Assembly (NCBI GenBank): GCA_913055735.1
Contig: CAJXKD010000001.1
Location: 1,364,001 to 1,428,000 of the forward strand
DNA: 64,000 bases
Source: an uncultured Rhodospirillales bacterium
Lineage (GTDB): Bacteria > Pseudomonadota > Alphaproteobacteria > Rhodospirillales > UBA2165
Direction of reading: 5' to 3'
The notes beneath the pieces are model-generated. The model was not told where the DNA came from. It worked only from the letters and a program-made list of their open reading frames with translations, and ran no database searches. Positions 1-8,882 of this stretch are shown here, piece after piece (positions within the stretch are counted from its first letter, which is position 1; every line of letters starts with the position of its first letter). The position numbers were made by a program, and so were the translations under genes.

Positions 1-687
1 CGGATTGACGTAGAATTCCTCTTCCGGGCACATCCACCCCTCGGGCAGCACTTCGAGAACGTGCGGACGAACGATTTCGCGAACCGCTTCCTGGTCGAGT
101 TCTTCAGCATGCTGGGTCGACACCACCACGGAGGTGGCCCCAACCGGCTTGCCGTCGACATAGCGCAGCGTAATCTGGCTCTTGGAGTCCGGCCCGAGGC
201 CCGGTTCGGCGCCCGAGTGACGCGCTTCGGCCAGAGATTGCAGGATAGCGTGCGAATAGTGCAGCGGCGCAGGCATCAAAACGTCGGTCTCGGTGCAAGC
301 GTAACCGAACATGATACCTTGGTCACCGGCGCCCTCGTCCTTGTTGCCGGCAGCATCCACGCCTTGCGCGATGTCGCTCGACTGCGAGTGGACGTAGCAT
401 TCGACGTCGGCGTTTTCCCAATGGAAGCCGTCCTGCTCGTAGCCGATATCCTTCACGGCGGCCCGGGCAACTTCCTCGAGTTGGTCATTCGAGATATTGC
501 CTGCCGTCCGAACCTCGCCCGCCAACACGATCTTGTTGGTGGTTGTCAGGGTTTCGACGGCAACACGCGACACGGGGTCCGCGGTCAAATAGGTGTCGAC
601 GATGGCATCGGAGATCCGGTCTGAAACCTTGTCAGGGTGTCCCTCGGACACGGACTCACTGGTGAACAAAAAATTCTTTAACGGCAC
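1..687 (-). CDS. metK: S-adenosylmethionine synthetase, partial (C-terminus beyond window edge)
   Basis: MetK makes S-adenosylmethionine from methionine and ATP in the cytoplasm. The visible 229 codons start at a GTG (687) preceded by a good GGAGG seven bases upstream. The N-terminus reads [20 protein letters not shown], carrying the family's ATP-binding histidine and the Mg-binding aspartate (H17, D19). [13 protein letters not shown] signature follows near residue 120, and the frame is still open at base 1 just before the conserved NPTGRFVIGGP block. About 40% of the protein lies outside the window, so the gene is cut by the window and not broken. An xre-type regulator lies upstream, separated by about 290 bases that can fold (see 774-974). 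Identification is firm. Confidence 0.96.
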   Translation of the reverse strand, partial: MPLKNFLFTSESVSEGHPDKVSDRISDAIVDTYLTADPVSRVAVETLTTTNKIVLAGEVRTAGNISNDQLEEVARAAVKDIGYEQDGFHWENADVECYVHSQSSDIAQGVDAAGNKDEGAGDQGIMFGYACTETDVLMPAPLHYSHAILQSLAEARHSGAEPGLGPDSKSQITLRYVDGKPVGATSVVVSTQHAEELDQEAVREIVRPHVLEVLPEGWMCPEEEFYVNP

Positions 688-773
688 GGAAATTCCTCCG
701 ATTACTTTTTCAGACGCGACAGCGTAGATGAACCCTTGTTAGTCGGGTATATCGACCAAGCCAACCTGATAAC

Positions 774-974
774 AGCGGGGCCGAAGCTTGGTACATTGAG
801 TGCGAACTTAGCGCCTGTTGATTGTTTTGGCTGCCAGCCCCGCTCAAGGCGGCGATTTTTGTTGCAAGCTTTGTCTGCCGCGTCAAGTTGATTCCCGCCC
901 GATTGGCAAGCGCCGTCGATGGGATATCAAATAAGCCGAACGCCCATCAAACTTGCAGGTGGGCGGCAACCCAC
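774..974 (-). promoter_or_regulatory. Structured xre-metK intergenic region, possible metK leader
   Basis: This 290-base gap between xre and metK holds no gene. Read on the minus strand it contains a GTGGG/CCCAC hairpin (959-974) just after the xre stop, a GATGGG/CCCATC pairing, and an 8-base long-range complement AGCGGGGC (837-844) with GCCCCGCT (774-781) enclosing about 55 bases. An alternative local hairpin GGCT/AGCC overlaps its 5' arm. Mutually exclusive pairings ahead of a SAM-synthesis gene would suit a leader control element. I do not recognise the core of SAM-II, SAM-V or the SAM/SAH riboswitch, so this is only a structural observation. Confidence 0.3.
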
Positions 975-979
975 GTCGT

Positions 980-1465
980 TTAGTTCGACATCCGCGCCAG
1001 TGATTTGACGAGCTCGAAAACCCGCTTACGAACCGCCGGACTGGGAACGCCATAATAGGCCCGAACGAGCTCCAATGTTTCGCGCCGGGTCAGCGGATCT
1101 TTTTCTGATTGTTCATCCGGCTCGTTTATCGGCGCTTCAATTTCACCCTGCCGGTCCTGTACCTCGTTCGGCATTTCCTCGAAGAAGAAAGACACCGGGA
1201 CGCCAAGAACCTTGGAGAGGTCGTACAAGCGGCTCGAACCGATGCGGTTGGCGCCGCGTTCATATTTTTGAATTTGTTGAAATGTAAGCCCGACAGCCTC
1301 GCCCAGTTTTTCTTGGCTCAATCCCAATAGGGTCCGACGGAGACGTACGCGACTTCCAACATGAATATCAACTGGGTCAGCAATGCCTGGGACGCGTCGT
1401 TTGGTAATTTTTTTAATTGGGGCACCCTGTGACTTGGCCGAGCGCTTATTTGGTTTCTTCGCCAT
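980..1465 (-). CDS. XRE-family helix-turn-helix regulator next to metK
   Basis: A 161-residue DNA-binding protein. A very basic N-terminal tail (residues 1-35, rich in Lys/Arg) is followed by a Cro/C1-type helix-turn-helix at about 36-93, with the typical LSQEKLGEAVGLTFQQIQKY core. An acidic linker (about 95-125) and a C-terminal helical segment ending VRKRVFELVKSLARM complete it. This architecture is common among alphaproteobacterial regulators, and the gene is often found beside metK in this group. Targets are unknown. It starts at an ATG preceded by an A-rich stretch; the 176 bases up to lnt probably hold its own promoter. Family confident, function open. Confidence 0.85.
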   Translation of the reverse strand: MAKKPNKRSAKSQGAPIKKITKRRVPGIADPVDIHVGSRVRLRRTLLGLSQEKLGEAVGLTFQQIQKYERGANRIGSSRLYDLSKVLGVPVSFFFEEMPNEVQDRQGEIEAPINEPDEQSEKDPLTRRETLELVRAYYGVPSPAVRKRVFELVKSLARMSN

Positions 1466-1641
1466 TTTTTATCGCTATCCGTATCTATTATGTGGTCCAA
1501 GATATGTATTACCCCCGCAAAACATCTGAACGATGATGCTGACCCGTTGCGAGGGTGTCGCGCCAATATGTTGACAAGGTGCAATGGATGCAAGCGTTTA
1601 TTATGATTAGGTAATATAATGGGCGGTGTAGTTGTGGGGGT

Positions 1642-3255
1642 TTACATGCCCATTCGCTTCCAGGTGCCAAGTAACAACAGGAAGAACGCAAGCATAAGAA
1701 CAGGGACGTTACCCACGACCGCATAAAAGGTACGATTCTCAAGGGCTTGCGGCAAAGGCCCATCGATCGCCGCCGTTTCCCCCAACTCTGATCGGCGAAC
1801 GATCCGTCCGTAGGGGTCGATAATGCCCGAAATGCCGGTATTTGCGACCCGAACCATGGGCAAACCCTCTTCCACTGCGCGGAACCGCGCGCTGGCAAAA
1901 TGCTGATAAGGGCCTGATGAATGCCCGAACCAGGCATCATTGGTCAAATTGAGCAGCCACCGGGGGCGGTTCTCCGGATCAGCGACATGATGCGGAAAAA
2001 TTGCTTCGTAACAAATCAATGGGCTAACCGACGGCGCCCCCGGTACCGGCACTGATCGAAGCCCCGGCCCCGGCGTAAAATCCGTCCGACCGGCCGTGAT
2101 TTTCTTGATATCGAAAACCGCTTTCAGCGGGACATATTCGCCGAAAGGCACAAGATGAAACTTGTCGTAATCCGAAACGACCCCTCGATCACGGGTCACA
2201 ACCACCATGCTGTTCCAAAGGGTTTCGATGCGCCCGTCGCGTACCGTCGCGCGGGGCGCGCCCGTGATTAGCGCGCCGCCCTCGGGTGCCGCCCGGGCAA
2301 CCAGCGAGACGCTTCCCCGATCACCTCCAAACAAAAACGGCACCGCCGTTTCCGGCCATATGACATGGGTCGTCGGCGGGGTATCGATCTCCGCCTCGCT
2401 CATCGCCAGCAGTCTTTCGATATGGCTTCGCCGCAAATCCGGTTGCCATTTGTCCTTTTGAGCGATGTTGGGTTGCACGAGGCGCAATCGTACGCTCTCG
2501 ACAATTGCCGACGGCATATCCGTGACACCCAGGCGCAGAGCACCGGCTGCCCAGGCAACAAACAAAATAGCGAACGGCACCGCGACGATCCGCCACCGGG
2601 CGCTAGGAGCGCTTTGCCGACGGCCAAGCAGCGACGGCATTGCCGCCGCAATGACGGTCAAAAGGCTTAAAAGATAAACGCCGCCGATAGCGGCGCTCTG
2701 TAGCATGCTTTCCCACGGCGCCCAGACCGTGCCGAGGAGGTTCCAGGGAAATCCCGTGAACAGAAGTCCACGAAGCCATTCGGCGCCGACCCACAGCCCC
2801 CCGAATGCGAGAATCAGCCGCAAGCCGCTTGGCGCCACCAGCCGCGCGAGCCCGGCAACCAGCCCGATATAAATCGCCAAAACAGCGGTGATCCCCACAA
2901 CGGCGAAAGGGATCATCCAGGCATATTGCTCTGCTTCAACGAGGAACGAATAGGAAATCCAGTAGAGACCGGCCAGGAAGAAGCCGAGCCCGAACCACCA
3001 GCCCATAATGCCCGCGCGCCAGAAGGCATACCGTGACAGCCGCCAGAGCGGAAGGTCCGCGCGGATTTCACCGACGTCCTCGATAAGCCAGATCAGGATG
3101 CAGAACGCCGGAATAAGTACGACAACGAAGTGAACCGGCGGCAAAGCGGCAGCTGCAGAAGCACCGGAAAGAAAAGCGAGACCGCGTCGCCGCAAAGGCG
3201 TCTGTGAAAGCACGGTATCGCGGAGATGTTCGACGAAGGGCAGGAGGGAGGTCAC
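1642..3255 (-). CDS. lnt: Apolipoprotein N-acyltransferase
   Basis: Lnt adds the third acyl chain to the N-terminal cysteine of lipoproteins in the inner membrane, the last step of lipoprotein maturation. About 500 residues hold an N-terminal multi-pass membrane part (roughly residues 20-240) and a nitrilase-like periplasmic domain. The Glu-Lys-Cys triad is visible: E302 in WPETAVPF, K365 in YDKFHLVPFGEY and C415 in SPLICYEAIF. A hydrophobic C-terminal anchor follows. The frame stays open upstream into ybeX. I chose the GTG at 3255 (537 aa), 20 bases after the ybeX stop and behind a GGGG, because it gives normal length. Several lipoproteins in this window are likely substrates. Confidence 0.95.
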   Translation of the reverse strand: MTSLLPFVEHLRDTVLSQTPLRRRGLAFLSGASAAAALPPVHFVVVLIPAFCILIWLIEDVGEIRADLPLWRLSRYAFWRAGIMGWWFGLGFFLAGLYWISYSFLVEAEQYAWMIPFAVVGITAVLAIYIGLVAGLARLVAPSGLRLILAFGGLWVGAEWLRGLLFTGFPWNLLGTVWAPWESMLQSAAIGGVYLLSLLTVIAAAMPSLLGRRQSAPSARWRIVAVPFAILFVAWAAGALRLGVTDMPSAIVESVRLRLVQPNIAQKDKWQPDLRRSHIERLLAMSEAEIDTPPTTHVIWPETAVPFLFGGDRGSVSLVARAAPEGGALITGAPRATVRDGRIETLWNSMVVVTRDRGVVSDYDKFHLVPFGEYVPLKAVFDIKKITAGRTDFTPGPGLRSVPVPGAPSVSPLICYEAIFPHHVADPENRPRWLLNLTNDAWFGHSSGPYQHFASARFRAVEEGLPMVRVANTGISGIIDPYGRIVRRSELGETAAIDGPLPQALENRTFYAVVGNVPVLMLAFFLLLLGTWKRMGM

Positions 3256-3274
3256 GTAGTCTACCCCAGTACGG

Positions 3275-4210
3275 TCAAGCCGCAGGCGGCGGCGCTTGAA
3301 TGACACCCCGAATGCGAAGTCTTTTAATACGCCGAGGGGCCGCATCGAGAATCTCGATTTCCATCCCCGACGGATGACGGATCAGTTCGCCGCGGATCGG
3401 CACGCGCCCTGCCAGGGAAAACACCAATCCGCCCAGCGTATCGATTTCCTCGCGCTCCTCATCGGTGACGATATTACCGAACTCGCTTTCGAAGTCCTCG
3501 ATCAACACGCGGGCATCGGCATCGACGGCACCGTCCGACCGCAAATCGATATCCGGCTGCGACTCGCGATCATGCTCGTCTTCGATTTCGCCGACGATTT
3601 CCTCGACGAGATCTTCAATGGTCAACAGTCCATCGACACCCCCGAACTCGTCAACGACAAGCGCCATATGCGTCCGGCTGACGCGCATTTCCAACAGGAG
3701 TTCGAGGATTTTCATCGACGGCGCGACAAACAGGACGTCGCGCACGATATCGCGGAAGCTGGTGACGCCTGACGACCCCTGCTTCGCGACAACATCTTTG
3801 ATGTGCACCATGCCAATCGCGTGGTCCAACGTATCCTGGTAAACCGGAATTCGCGAATGACCGGCGTTGTTGACCAACGCGATAAACTCCGACACCGGCG
3901 CTTCGACATTCATGGCAACGATATCGGCGCGCGGCACCATGACATCCGCCACGGTAAGGTCTCGCAATTTTAGGATATTGGCGAGAAGCGTACGCTCCTG
4001 CCGATCGAAATCGATCGCTCCGCCAGGCCCAACCTCGATAAGTTCTTCCAGGGTCTCGCGCGCGGAGCCTTCGCCGTTCTTCGGCCGGCGCCAAAGGGAG
4101 GCCAGGTCCTTCCAAGCTCTGGCGATCGGTGACTCACCGCTTATACCGGAAGTGTCGGTAAAACCGTTTCCGGTGCCGCCCTGCCGCTTGCCTTCGGGGT
4201 CGCCGTTCAT
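3275..4210 (-). CDS. ybeX: HlyC/CorC-family CBS-domain protein (YbeX type)
   Basis: A 311-residue soluble protein with paired CBS domains (about residues 87-205, starting MVPRADIVAM and including SRIPVYQDTLDHAIGMVHI) and a C-terminal CorC_HlyC domain (about 225-305) that contains LGGLVFSLAGRVP. There is no DUF21 membrane domain, so this is the cytosolic CorC/YbeX form that accompanies ybeZ-ybeY-lnt in many Proteobacteria. The family is linked to Mg/Co efflux and to ribosome-related stress phenotypes; the exact activity is unsettled. An acidic linker after the second CBS domain is typical. It sits between ybeY and lnt in the same run. Confidence 0.9.
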   Translation of the reverse strand: MNGDPEGKRQGGTGNGFTDTSGISGESPIARAWKDLASLWRRPKNGEGSARETLEELIEVGPGGAIDFDRQERTLLANILKLRDLTVADVMVPRADIVAMNVEAPVSEFIALVNNAGHSRIPVYQDTLDHAIGMVHIKDVVAKQGSSGVTSFRDIVRDVLFVAPSMKILELLLEMRVSRTHMALVVDEFGGVDGLLTIEDLVEEIVGEIEDEHDRESQPDIDLRSDGAVDADARVLIEDFESEFGNIVTDEEREEIDTLGGLVFSLAGRVPIRGELIRHPSGMEIEILDAAPRRIKRLRIRGVIQAPPPAA

Positions 4211-4270
4211 CGTCGCTTTGTTACCTTGTTTATTTCTTTAGATAGAAAGGTCGTTTTCATATTCCACCCG

Positions 4271-4786
4271 CTATTCCCCGGGCAAAGCTGTTGTTTCATC
4301 ATCATAGTACGGATCGGCGATGCCCAGACGAGAAAGTACTTCGACTTCCAACGCTTCCATGATGCGGGCGTCGTCGTCATTCTGGTGGTCATATCCGAGA
4401 AGATGGAGCGTGCCATGAACAACCAGGTGGCTGAGGTGATCGGCCGGTGAAACCCGGTGCTTCCTGCTTTTCTCGCCAAGAGCCGTTCCGTGGGCAACAA
4501 CGACATCACCGAGGATATTGGGCGCATCGTGATCTAAAACCCCATCCGGCGTTCCGCCGGCCTCGAACGCCAAGACATCCGTCGGCTCATCGCGGCCGCG
4601 AAATGTTCTATTGAGGGTCTGAATCTCGTGATCATCGGTCAACACAACGCTGACCTCGCCAACCGGCCCTCCGGCCTCGCGCAACGCCTCACGCACTGCC
4701 AGACAACACCGATCCTCGGCGTCCGCAACGTCGCGTCGCCACGCCTCGCACGTTATCTGGATGGAAATATCCGGATCAGGATCCAT
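4271..4786 (-). CDS. ybeY: Endoribonuclease YbeY
   Basis: YbeY is a zinc-dependent single-strand endoribonuclease involved in 16S rRNA 3'-end maturation and ribosome quality control. The signature HGTLHLLGYDH gives the three zinc ligands H124, H128 and H134 in the chosen frame. The open frame continues upstream, but the ATG at 4786 gives the normal length (171 aa) and overlaps the end of phoH by 11 bases, which implies translational coupling. It forms the conserved phoH(ybeZ)-ybeY-ybeX-lnt order. Identification is firm; the start is well supported by family length. Confidence 0.95.
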   Translation of the reverse strand: MDPDPDISIQITCEAWRRDVADAEDRCCLAVREALREAGGPVGEVSVVLTDDHEIQTLNRTFRGRDEPTDVLAFEAGGTPDGVLDHDAPNILGDVVVAHGTALGEKSRKHRVSPADHLSHLVVHGTLHLLGYDHQNDDDARIMEALEVEVLSRLGIADPYYDDETTALPGE

Positions 4787-5780
4787 GGCCCTTCTTGGGA
4801 CCCGCCTTGTTGCCCGCCTTGTCATATGCACGTACGATCCGCGCCACCAACGGATGGCGGATGACGTCCGCCTCCGTAAATCGCACGAACCCAACGCCCT
4901 CGACACCCTCCAGAACATTTATCGCATCCTGCAGCCCGGAGCGGGCACCGCCGGGAAGGTCCACCTGGCTAAGGTCTCCTGTTACCACCATTCGGGCATT
5001 CTCACCCAATCGCGTTAAAAACATCTTCATCTGGACGGCTGTGGTGTTCTGCGCCTCGTCGAGGATGACGAAAGCGTTCGACAACGTTCGGCCGCGCATA
5101 AAGGCAAGAGGGGCGATTTCGATATCGCCGTTATCCAGTTTCTTGGCAACCTGATTTCCCGGCAGCATGTCGTGCAACGCGTCATAGAGAGGCCGCAAAT
5201 AAGGATCGACCTTTTCCCGCATATCCCCGGGCAGAAATCCGAGTTGTTCGCCGGCCTCGACCGCGGGACGCGACAGCACGATGCGATCGACCTCTCCATG
5301 GATCAGGCATTCGACCGCTTTCGCAACCGCCAAGTATGTCTTGCCGGTTCCAGCGGGCCCGAGCCCGAACACCAGATCGCACTCGTCGATGGTTTGCAAA
5401 TAGACCCCTTGTTGATGCGACCGGGGCATGATTTGACGTTTGCGCGTGTGAACGGCCAGATCCCCTGACGCATCCTGCGCCAAATCGGCCGCGTGTCGGT
5501 GCTCCGCTATCCGCAATGCGCCGTCGACATCCGCCGATTCCACATCCAACCCCTGCTTAAGGCGTGCATAAAGGCCATTGAGCACATCCGAAGCCGTATC
5601 CGCGGAAGACGCGGGGCCGGTAATGGTTACGGCGTTTCCGCGTGATTGAAGTATAACATCGAGCTTCTGCTCGATCCGCGCGAGATGGCTGTTGTGGCTG
5701 CCGAATAGTTGGGGCAACAAACGATTGTCGTCGAATTCGAGCTGGACGGTTTTTGCATCGGCCGGTAACGACACGGTCAC
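4776..5780 (-). CDS. ybeZ: PhoH-family ATPase (YbeZ)
   Basis: A 334-residue P-loop NTPase of the PhoH/YbeZ family, considered a partner of YbeY in RNA metabolism. Walker A is GPAGTGKT at 141-148, Walker B is FVILDEAQ at about 237-244, and the family motif GFLPGD follows between them. An N-terminal region with a short KH-like segment (about 35-60) precedes the ATPase. It starts with GTG, and GTGA overlaps the miaB stop codon, so translation is probably coupled to miaB. Despite the family name there is no sign here of phosphate control. Confidence 0.93.
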   Translation of the reverse strand: MTVSLPADAKTVQLEFDDNRLLPQLFGSHNSHLARIEQKLDVILQSRGNAVTITGPASSADTASDVLNGLYARLKQGLDVESADVDGALRIAEHRHAADLAQDASGDLAVHTRKRQIMPRSHQQGVYLQTIDECDLVFGLGPAGTGKTYLAVAKAVECLIHGEVDRIVLSRPAVEAGEQLGFLPGDMREKVDPYLRPLYDALHDMLPGNQVAKKLDNGDIEIAPLAFMRGRTLSNAFVILDEAQNTTAVQMKMFLTRLGENARMVVTGDLSQVDLPGGARSGLQDAINVLEGVEGVGFVRFTEADVIRHPLVARIVRAYDKAGNKAGPKKGHGS

Positions 5781-7207
5781 GCGACGACCCTTTCCAACGA
5801 TGGGGCTGTTCCATCCGCCGGCAGTTCCCCGGCCAGACTGTTTTCATGTCCGGCAACGATGCGTAGATCGACGATTTGACCGAAACGAGAGTCCGGCGCA
5901 TCAACATGCACTGGCTGCAGATAAGGGCTCCGGCCGGCCAATTGACCCTGTTTGCGCCCTTTCCGATCCAGAAGGACGGGCATCACCCGATCCACACATG
6001 ACCGATTGAACGCCGCTTGATTGCCGGTCAAAACGTCCTGAAGCACGGCGAGACGTTCAGATTTGACGTCCTCCGGCACCTGATTGTCCATAAGTGCGCC
6101 AGGAGTCCCGAGGCGCGCGCTGTATTTAAACGAGAAAGCCTGAATGAATTCGACCTCCCGCGCCAGCTCGAGGGTCGCCTGAAAGTCGGCGTCCGTCTCA
6201 CCCGGAAAACCAACGATAAAGTCAGATGACAACTTCATGTCGGGGCGCGCGGTCATCAGCTTCTCGACGACGCGGCAATACAACGACATATCGTGGTGCC
6301 TGTTCATGCGTGCGAGGATGCGGTCGGAACCCGATTGAACCGGTAGGTGGAGAAACGGCATCAGGGCATCCACATCCCGATGCGCGGCGATCAACTCGTC
6401 GGACATGTCGATGGGATGCGACGTTGTGTAACGGATCCGGGAAATGCCATCGACATCCGCCAGCCGGCGGATCAACTCACCGAGACCCACCGCCTTCCCG
6501 CCGGCATCCACACCGTGATAGGCGTTGACGTTCTGGCCGAGAAGCGTGATTTCGCGGGCGCCGGCCGCTGCCAACTCGCGCGCTTCCGCAACCACCTCGT
6601 CAGCCGGCCGCGAATATTCCGCACCGCGCGTATAAGGAACCACACAGAAGGTGCAGAATTTATCGCACCCCTCCTGAACCGAGAGAAAGGCCGTCGGACC
6701 CTGATGACGCACCGGGGGCAATTGGTCGAACTTGGATTCCGCCGGAAAATCGATCGCCAGAACGCCCGATCCTTTCCTTTTGCCGCCCTTTTTCTCGTCC
6801 TTGGCCCGCGCCGCGCGCGCGACAAGTTCCGGCAGCTGGTGATAGGCCTGCGGCCCGACAACGATATCGACAAAAGGCGCCCGGTTCATGATCTCCGCGC
6901 CCTCGGCCTGGGCGACGCATCCCGCGACGGCAATCACCGTCGCCTCGCCGCCGCCAGTGCGCGCTTCTTTCACCTGCCGATACCGGCCCAATTCCGAATA
7001 TAGCTTCTCCGCCGCTTTCTCCCGGATATGGCAGGTATTTACGATAACCATGTCTGCCTCTTCGACATGATCGGACAACTCATATCCAAGCGGCGCCAAC
7101 ACATCGGCCATCCGCGATGAGTCATAGACGTTCATTTGACAGCCGAAGGTCTTGATATGGAGCTTTTTTGCCAATCTACCTTGGACGCCGTTCCTCACGG
7201 CAGCCAT
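5777..7207 (-). CDS. miaB: tRNA-2-methylthio-N6-dimethylallyladenosine synthase
   Basis: MiaB is a radical-SAM enzyme that adds a methylthio group to i6A37 in tRNAs reading UNN codons. The 476 residues show the N-terminal MTTase domain with cluster cysteines C23 (FGCQMN), C59 ([10 protein letters not shown]) and C97 (AGCVAQAEG), and the radical-SAM motif CDKFCTFC at C181, C185 and C188 followed by VPYTRG. The C-terminal TRAM segment is present. A lysine-rich insert near 135-150 is an ordinary variation. It lies 50 bases after fur and overlaps ybeZ by four bases, so it probably leads the miaB-ybeZ-ybeY-ybeX-lnt transcript. Confidence 0.96.
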   Translation of the reverse strand: MAAVRNGVQGRLAKKLHIKTFGCQMNVYDSSRMADVLAPLGYELSDHVEEADMVIVNTCHIREKAAEKLYSELGRYRQVKEARTGGGEATVIAVAGCVAQAEGAEIMNRAPFVDIVVGPQAYHQLPELVARAARAKDEKKGGKRKGSGVLAIDFPAESKFDQLPPVRHQGPTAFLSVQEGCDKFCTFCVVPYTRGAEYSRPADEVVAEARELAAAGAREITLLGQNVNAYHGVDAGGKAVGLGELIRRLADVDGISRIRYTTSHPIDMSDELIAAHRDVDALMPFLHLPVQSGSDRILARMNRHHDMSLYCRVVEKLMTARPDMKLSSDFIVGFPGETDADFQATLELAREVEFIQAFSFKYSARLGTPGALMDNQVPEDVKSERLAVLQDVLTGNQAAFNRSCVDRVMPVLLDRKGRKQGQLAGRSPYLQPVHVDAPDSRFGQIVDLRIVAGHENSLAGELPADGTAPSLERVVA

Positions 7208-7257
7208 TCCCGGGATTAATCAGCCCAGAAGCATCGGGCTTGTTTGTGTTTGGGGTG

Positions 7258-7692
7258 CTATTTGGTTTGACCACTGATGGGCCTGCCGAACAACTCGAGC
7301 CGGTGACCTACCAGCTCATATCCGAGTTCGCGAGCCACGCGTCGCTGCAAATCTTCAATAGCCTCGTTCTGGAACTCGATCACTTTCCCCGATTTAACAT
7401 CGATAAGATGATCATGATGTTCGTCCGAGGCCTCTTCGTATCGTGCGCGGCCATCGCCGAAATCGAGACGTTCCAGAAGCCCCGCTTCCTCGAACAAGCG
7501 GACCGTACGATAAACCGTCGCGATGCTGATCTTCGGATCGACTTCCGCCGACCGGCGATAAAGCTCTTCGACGTCCGGATGATCCACCGATTCCGAGAGA
7601 ACCCGTGCGATTATGCGCCGTTGACCGGTCATTTTCATTCCCTGGTCGGCGCACAATTGCTCAAGCCGTGATTCTAACGTTTGATTTGGCAC
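7258..7692 (-). CDS. fur: Ferric uptake regulator family protein (Fur/Mur type)
   Basis: A 144-residue metal-responsive repressor. The N-terminal winged helix contains MTGQRRIIARVL and SIATVYRTVRLFEEAGL, and the dimerisation domain carries the metal motif HHDHLIDVKSGKVIEF. There are no C-terminal CXXC zinc pairs, which fits the alphaproteobacterial Fur/Mur branch, where this protein may respond to manganese rather than iron. It begins with GTG (7692), and a perfect TATAAT lies only six bases upstream (7699-7704), so the transcript may begin at or next to the start codon. Irr-type heme motifs are absent. Confidence 0.9.
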   Translation of the reverse strand: MPNQTLESRLEQLCADQGMKMTGQRRIIARVLSESVDHPDVEELYRRSAEVDPKISIATVYRTVRLFEEAGLLERLDFGDGRARYEEASDEHHDHLIDVKSGKVIEFQNEAIEDLQRRVARELGYELVGHRLELFGRPISGQTK

Positions 7693-7698
7693 GGACCC

Positions 7699-7704
7699 AT
7701 TATA
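7699..7704 (-). promoter_or_regulatory. TATAAT -10 element directly upstream of fur
   Basis: A consensus -10 hexamer ends six bases before the fur GTG. A -10 normally sits 6-7 bases from the transcription start, so the mRNA would start at the GTG or within a base or two of it and lack a Shine-Dalgarno leader. No good -35 is visible at 16-18 bases upstream, so activation or an extended contact may be needed. Promoter calls by eye are uncertain. Confidence 0.45.
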
Positions 7705-7787
7705 ACACCGAATTCTCGGCGTCCACCATCTTCCTGTATGACTTTATGAACGCGAAATTCATGCGAGATCGGGCGGAATTCGCCAGC

Positions 7788-8201
7788 TTAGGACCGCCCA
7801 CGGCGCGGCTTGGTTCCCAGGCCAATCTTCTTGGCAAGGCTGCTGCGGTGCTTGGCATAGTTCGGCGCCACCATCGGATAGTCATGCGGCAACCCCCAGC
7901 GTTCGCGGTATTCCTCGGGTGTCATGTTGTAAGCCGTCTTGAGATGCCGCTTGAGCATCTTCAGCTTTTTTCCATCTTCGAGGCAGACGATATAGTCCGG
8001 CGTCACCGATTTCTTTACTGAAACCGCAGGTTGAGGACGCTCGGCAACCGGTTGATTGTTTCCAACGCCCGCCAACGTCTTATAGACATCCTGGATCAAG
8101 CGCGGCAGATCGCTGACTGGCAGCGTATTGTTGCTGACATGGGCGGCAACGATTTCGGTGGTTAGTTCCAAAAGTTCCCCGGAGTGATTCTGGTCGGTCA
8201 T
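7788..8201 (-). CDS. MucR/Ros-family transcriptional regulator with degenerate zinc finger
   Basis: A 137-residue alphaproteobacterial regulator of the Ros/MucR family, nucleoid-binding proteins that repress envelope, motility and symbiosis or virulence genes at AT-rich sites. The C-terminal domain shows VCLEDGKKLKMLKRHL followed by MTPEEYRERWGL and YPMVAPNYAKHRS. In Ros the zinc is held by CXXC and two histidines. Here only C73 and H86 remain: the second Cys is D76, and positions 90-91 (Ala-Tyr) replace the second His. ATG 8201 is chosen because the longer frame starts upstream of a strong promoter (8237-8265), and GAGGGA lies about ten bases before it. Confidence 0.9.
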   Translation of the reverse strand: MTDQNHSGELLELTTEIVAAHVSNNTLPVSDLPRLIQDVYKTLAGVGNNQPVAERPQPAVSVKKSVTPDYIVCLEDGKKLKMLKRHLKTAYNMTPEEYRERWGLPHDYPMVAPNYAKHRSSLAKKIGLGTKPRRGRS

Positions 8202-8236
8202 TTTTTTACTGTCCCTCGTCTGAAGCGTGGGGACCG

Positions 8237-8265
8237 TATATAATTTACGCATTCGGGTCGATCAA
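8237..8265 (-). promoter_or_regulatory. Sigma-70-type promoter of the mucR-family gene
   Basis: On the minus strand, TTGATC (8260-8265) and TATATA (8237-8242) are separated by exactly 17 bases. The expected start near 8230 gives a 30-base leader with a Shine-Dalgarno before ATG 8201. The 200-base gap up to rimI (8202-8402) is strikingly AT-rich, with T and A runs around 8280-8360, the kind of DNA MucR proteins bind; autoregulation is a reasonable inference. Confidence 0.6.
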
Positions 8266-8402
8266 GAACATATCTTGTACGAATTACAGAAATAATTGAA
8301 AAAAACGCAGAAAAAATCTCCGAACTACTTGAGAAATTTTGATCTATTGAATCAAAAACAAACAGTATTTCTGATGAAAGAATCTAAAACGCCGTCCGGG
8401 AC

Positions 8403-8882
8403 TCAAAGTGAACGGGCCATCAGAATCGCATCGCCGCTGTCGGCACCTGACCGGTAATAGCCCTGCCGCCGGCCGGTTTTTTGGAACCCGGCGCTTTCAT
8501 ATAGGCTGATTGCGGCGTTATTGCCCTGCTCCACTTCGAGGTGAAGTTCACCGATGCCGTCTTGACTCAACTGATCAATTGCCGCGACCAGTAGCGCCCG
8601 GCCAATCCCGACCCCACGATCTTTTGGAAGAACGCAGAAGGTGATGATCTCCGCCTCACCCGCTGCCGACCGGCAAAGGATGAACCCTGCAGGCTCTTCG
8701 TCCGCGCCCCGACGATAGCGCGCCAAGAGCGCACTCACCGTGGGCTGCTCGAGAAGATCGGAAAATGCCGAATGGCGCCATCCCGTCGCGAAACAGCACC
8801 CGTGTATCTCGGACAATACGCCGCCAAATAACGGCTTTCCCGCCACCGACATGATCGAGAGTCCCTCGGACTGCCCATTCAT
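8403..8882 (-). CDS. rimI: Ribosomal-protein-alanine N-acetyltransferase-like GNAT
   Basis: A 159-residue GNAT acetyltransferase. The acetyl-CoA binding motif A is seen as LPKDRGVGIGRALL, followed by LHLEVEQGNNAAISLYESAGF typical of RimI. RimI acetylates the N-terminal alanine of ribosomal protein S18. The ATG overlaps the tsaB stop by four bases (ATGA), so the two are translationally coupled, the usual tsaB-rimI arrangement. Substrate assignment rests on family and context. Confidence 0.9.
   Translation of the reverse strand: MNGQSEGLSIMSVAGKPLFGGVLSEIHGCCFATGWRHSAFSDLLEQPTVSALLARYRRGADEEPAGFILCRSAAGEAEIITFCVLPKDRGVGIGRALLVAAIDQLSQDGIGELHLEVEQGNNAAISLYESAGFQKTGRRQGYYRSGADSGDAILMARSL

Noticed and set aside
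1..687. metK as a truncated pseudogene
   Set aside because: The frame is intact up to the window edge, just before the conserved NPTGRFVIGGP block; only the window cuts it.
4776..5780. PhoH-family gene as part of a phosphate regulon
   Set aside because: It is in the conserved miaB-ybeZ-ybeY run and has no Pho box; the YbeZ role in RNA metabolism fits better.
8202..8252. Longer N-terminus for the mucR-family protein (start at 8252)
   Set aside because: The longer start lies upstream of a well-spaced -35/-10 pair; the family start and a ribosome site support 8201.
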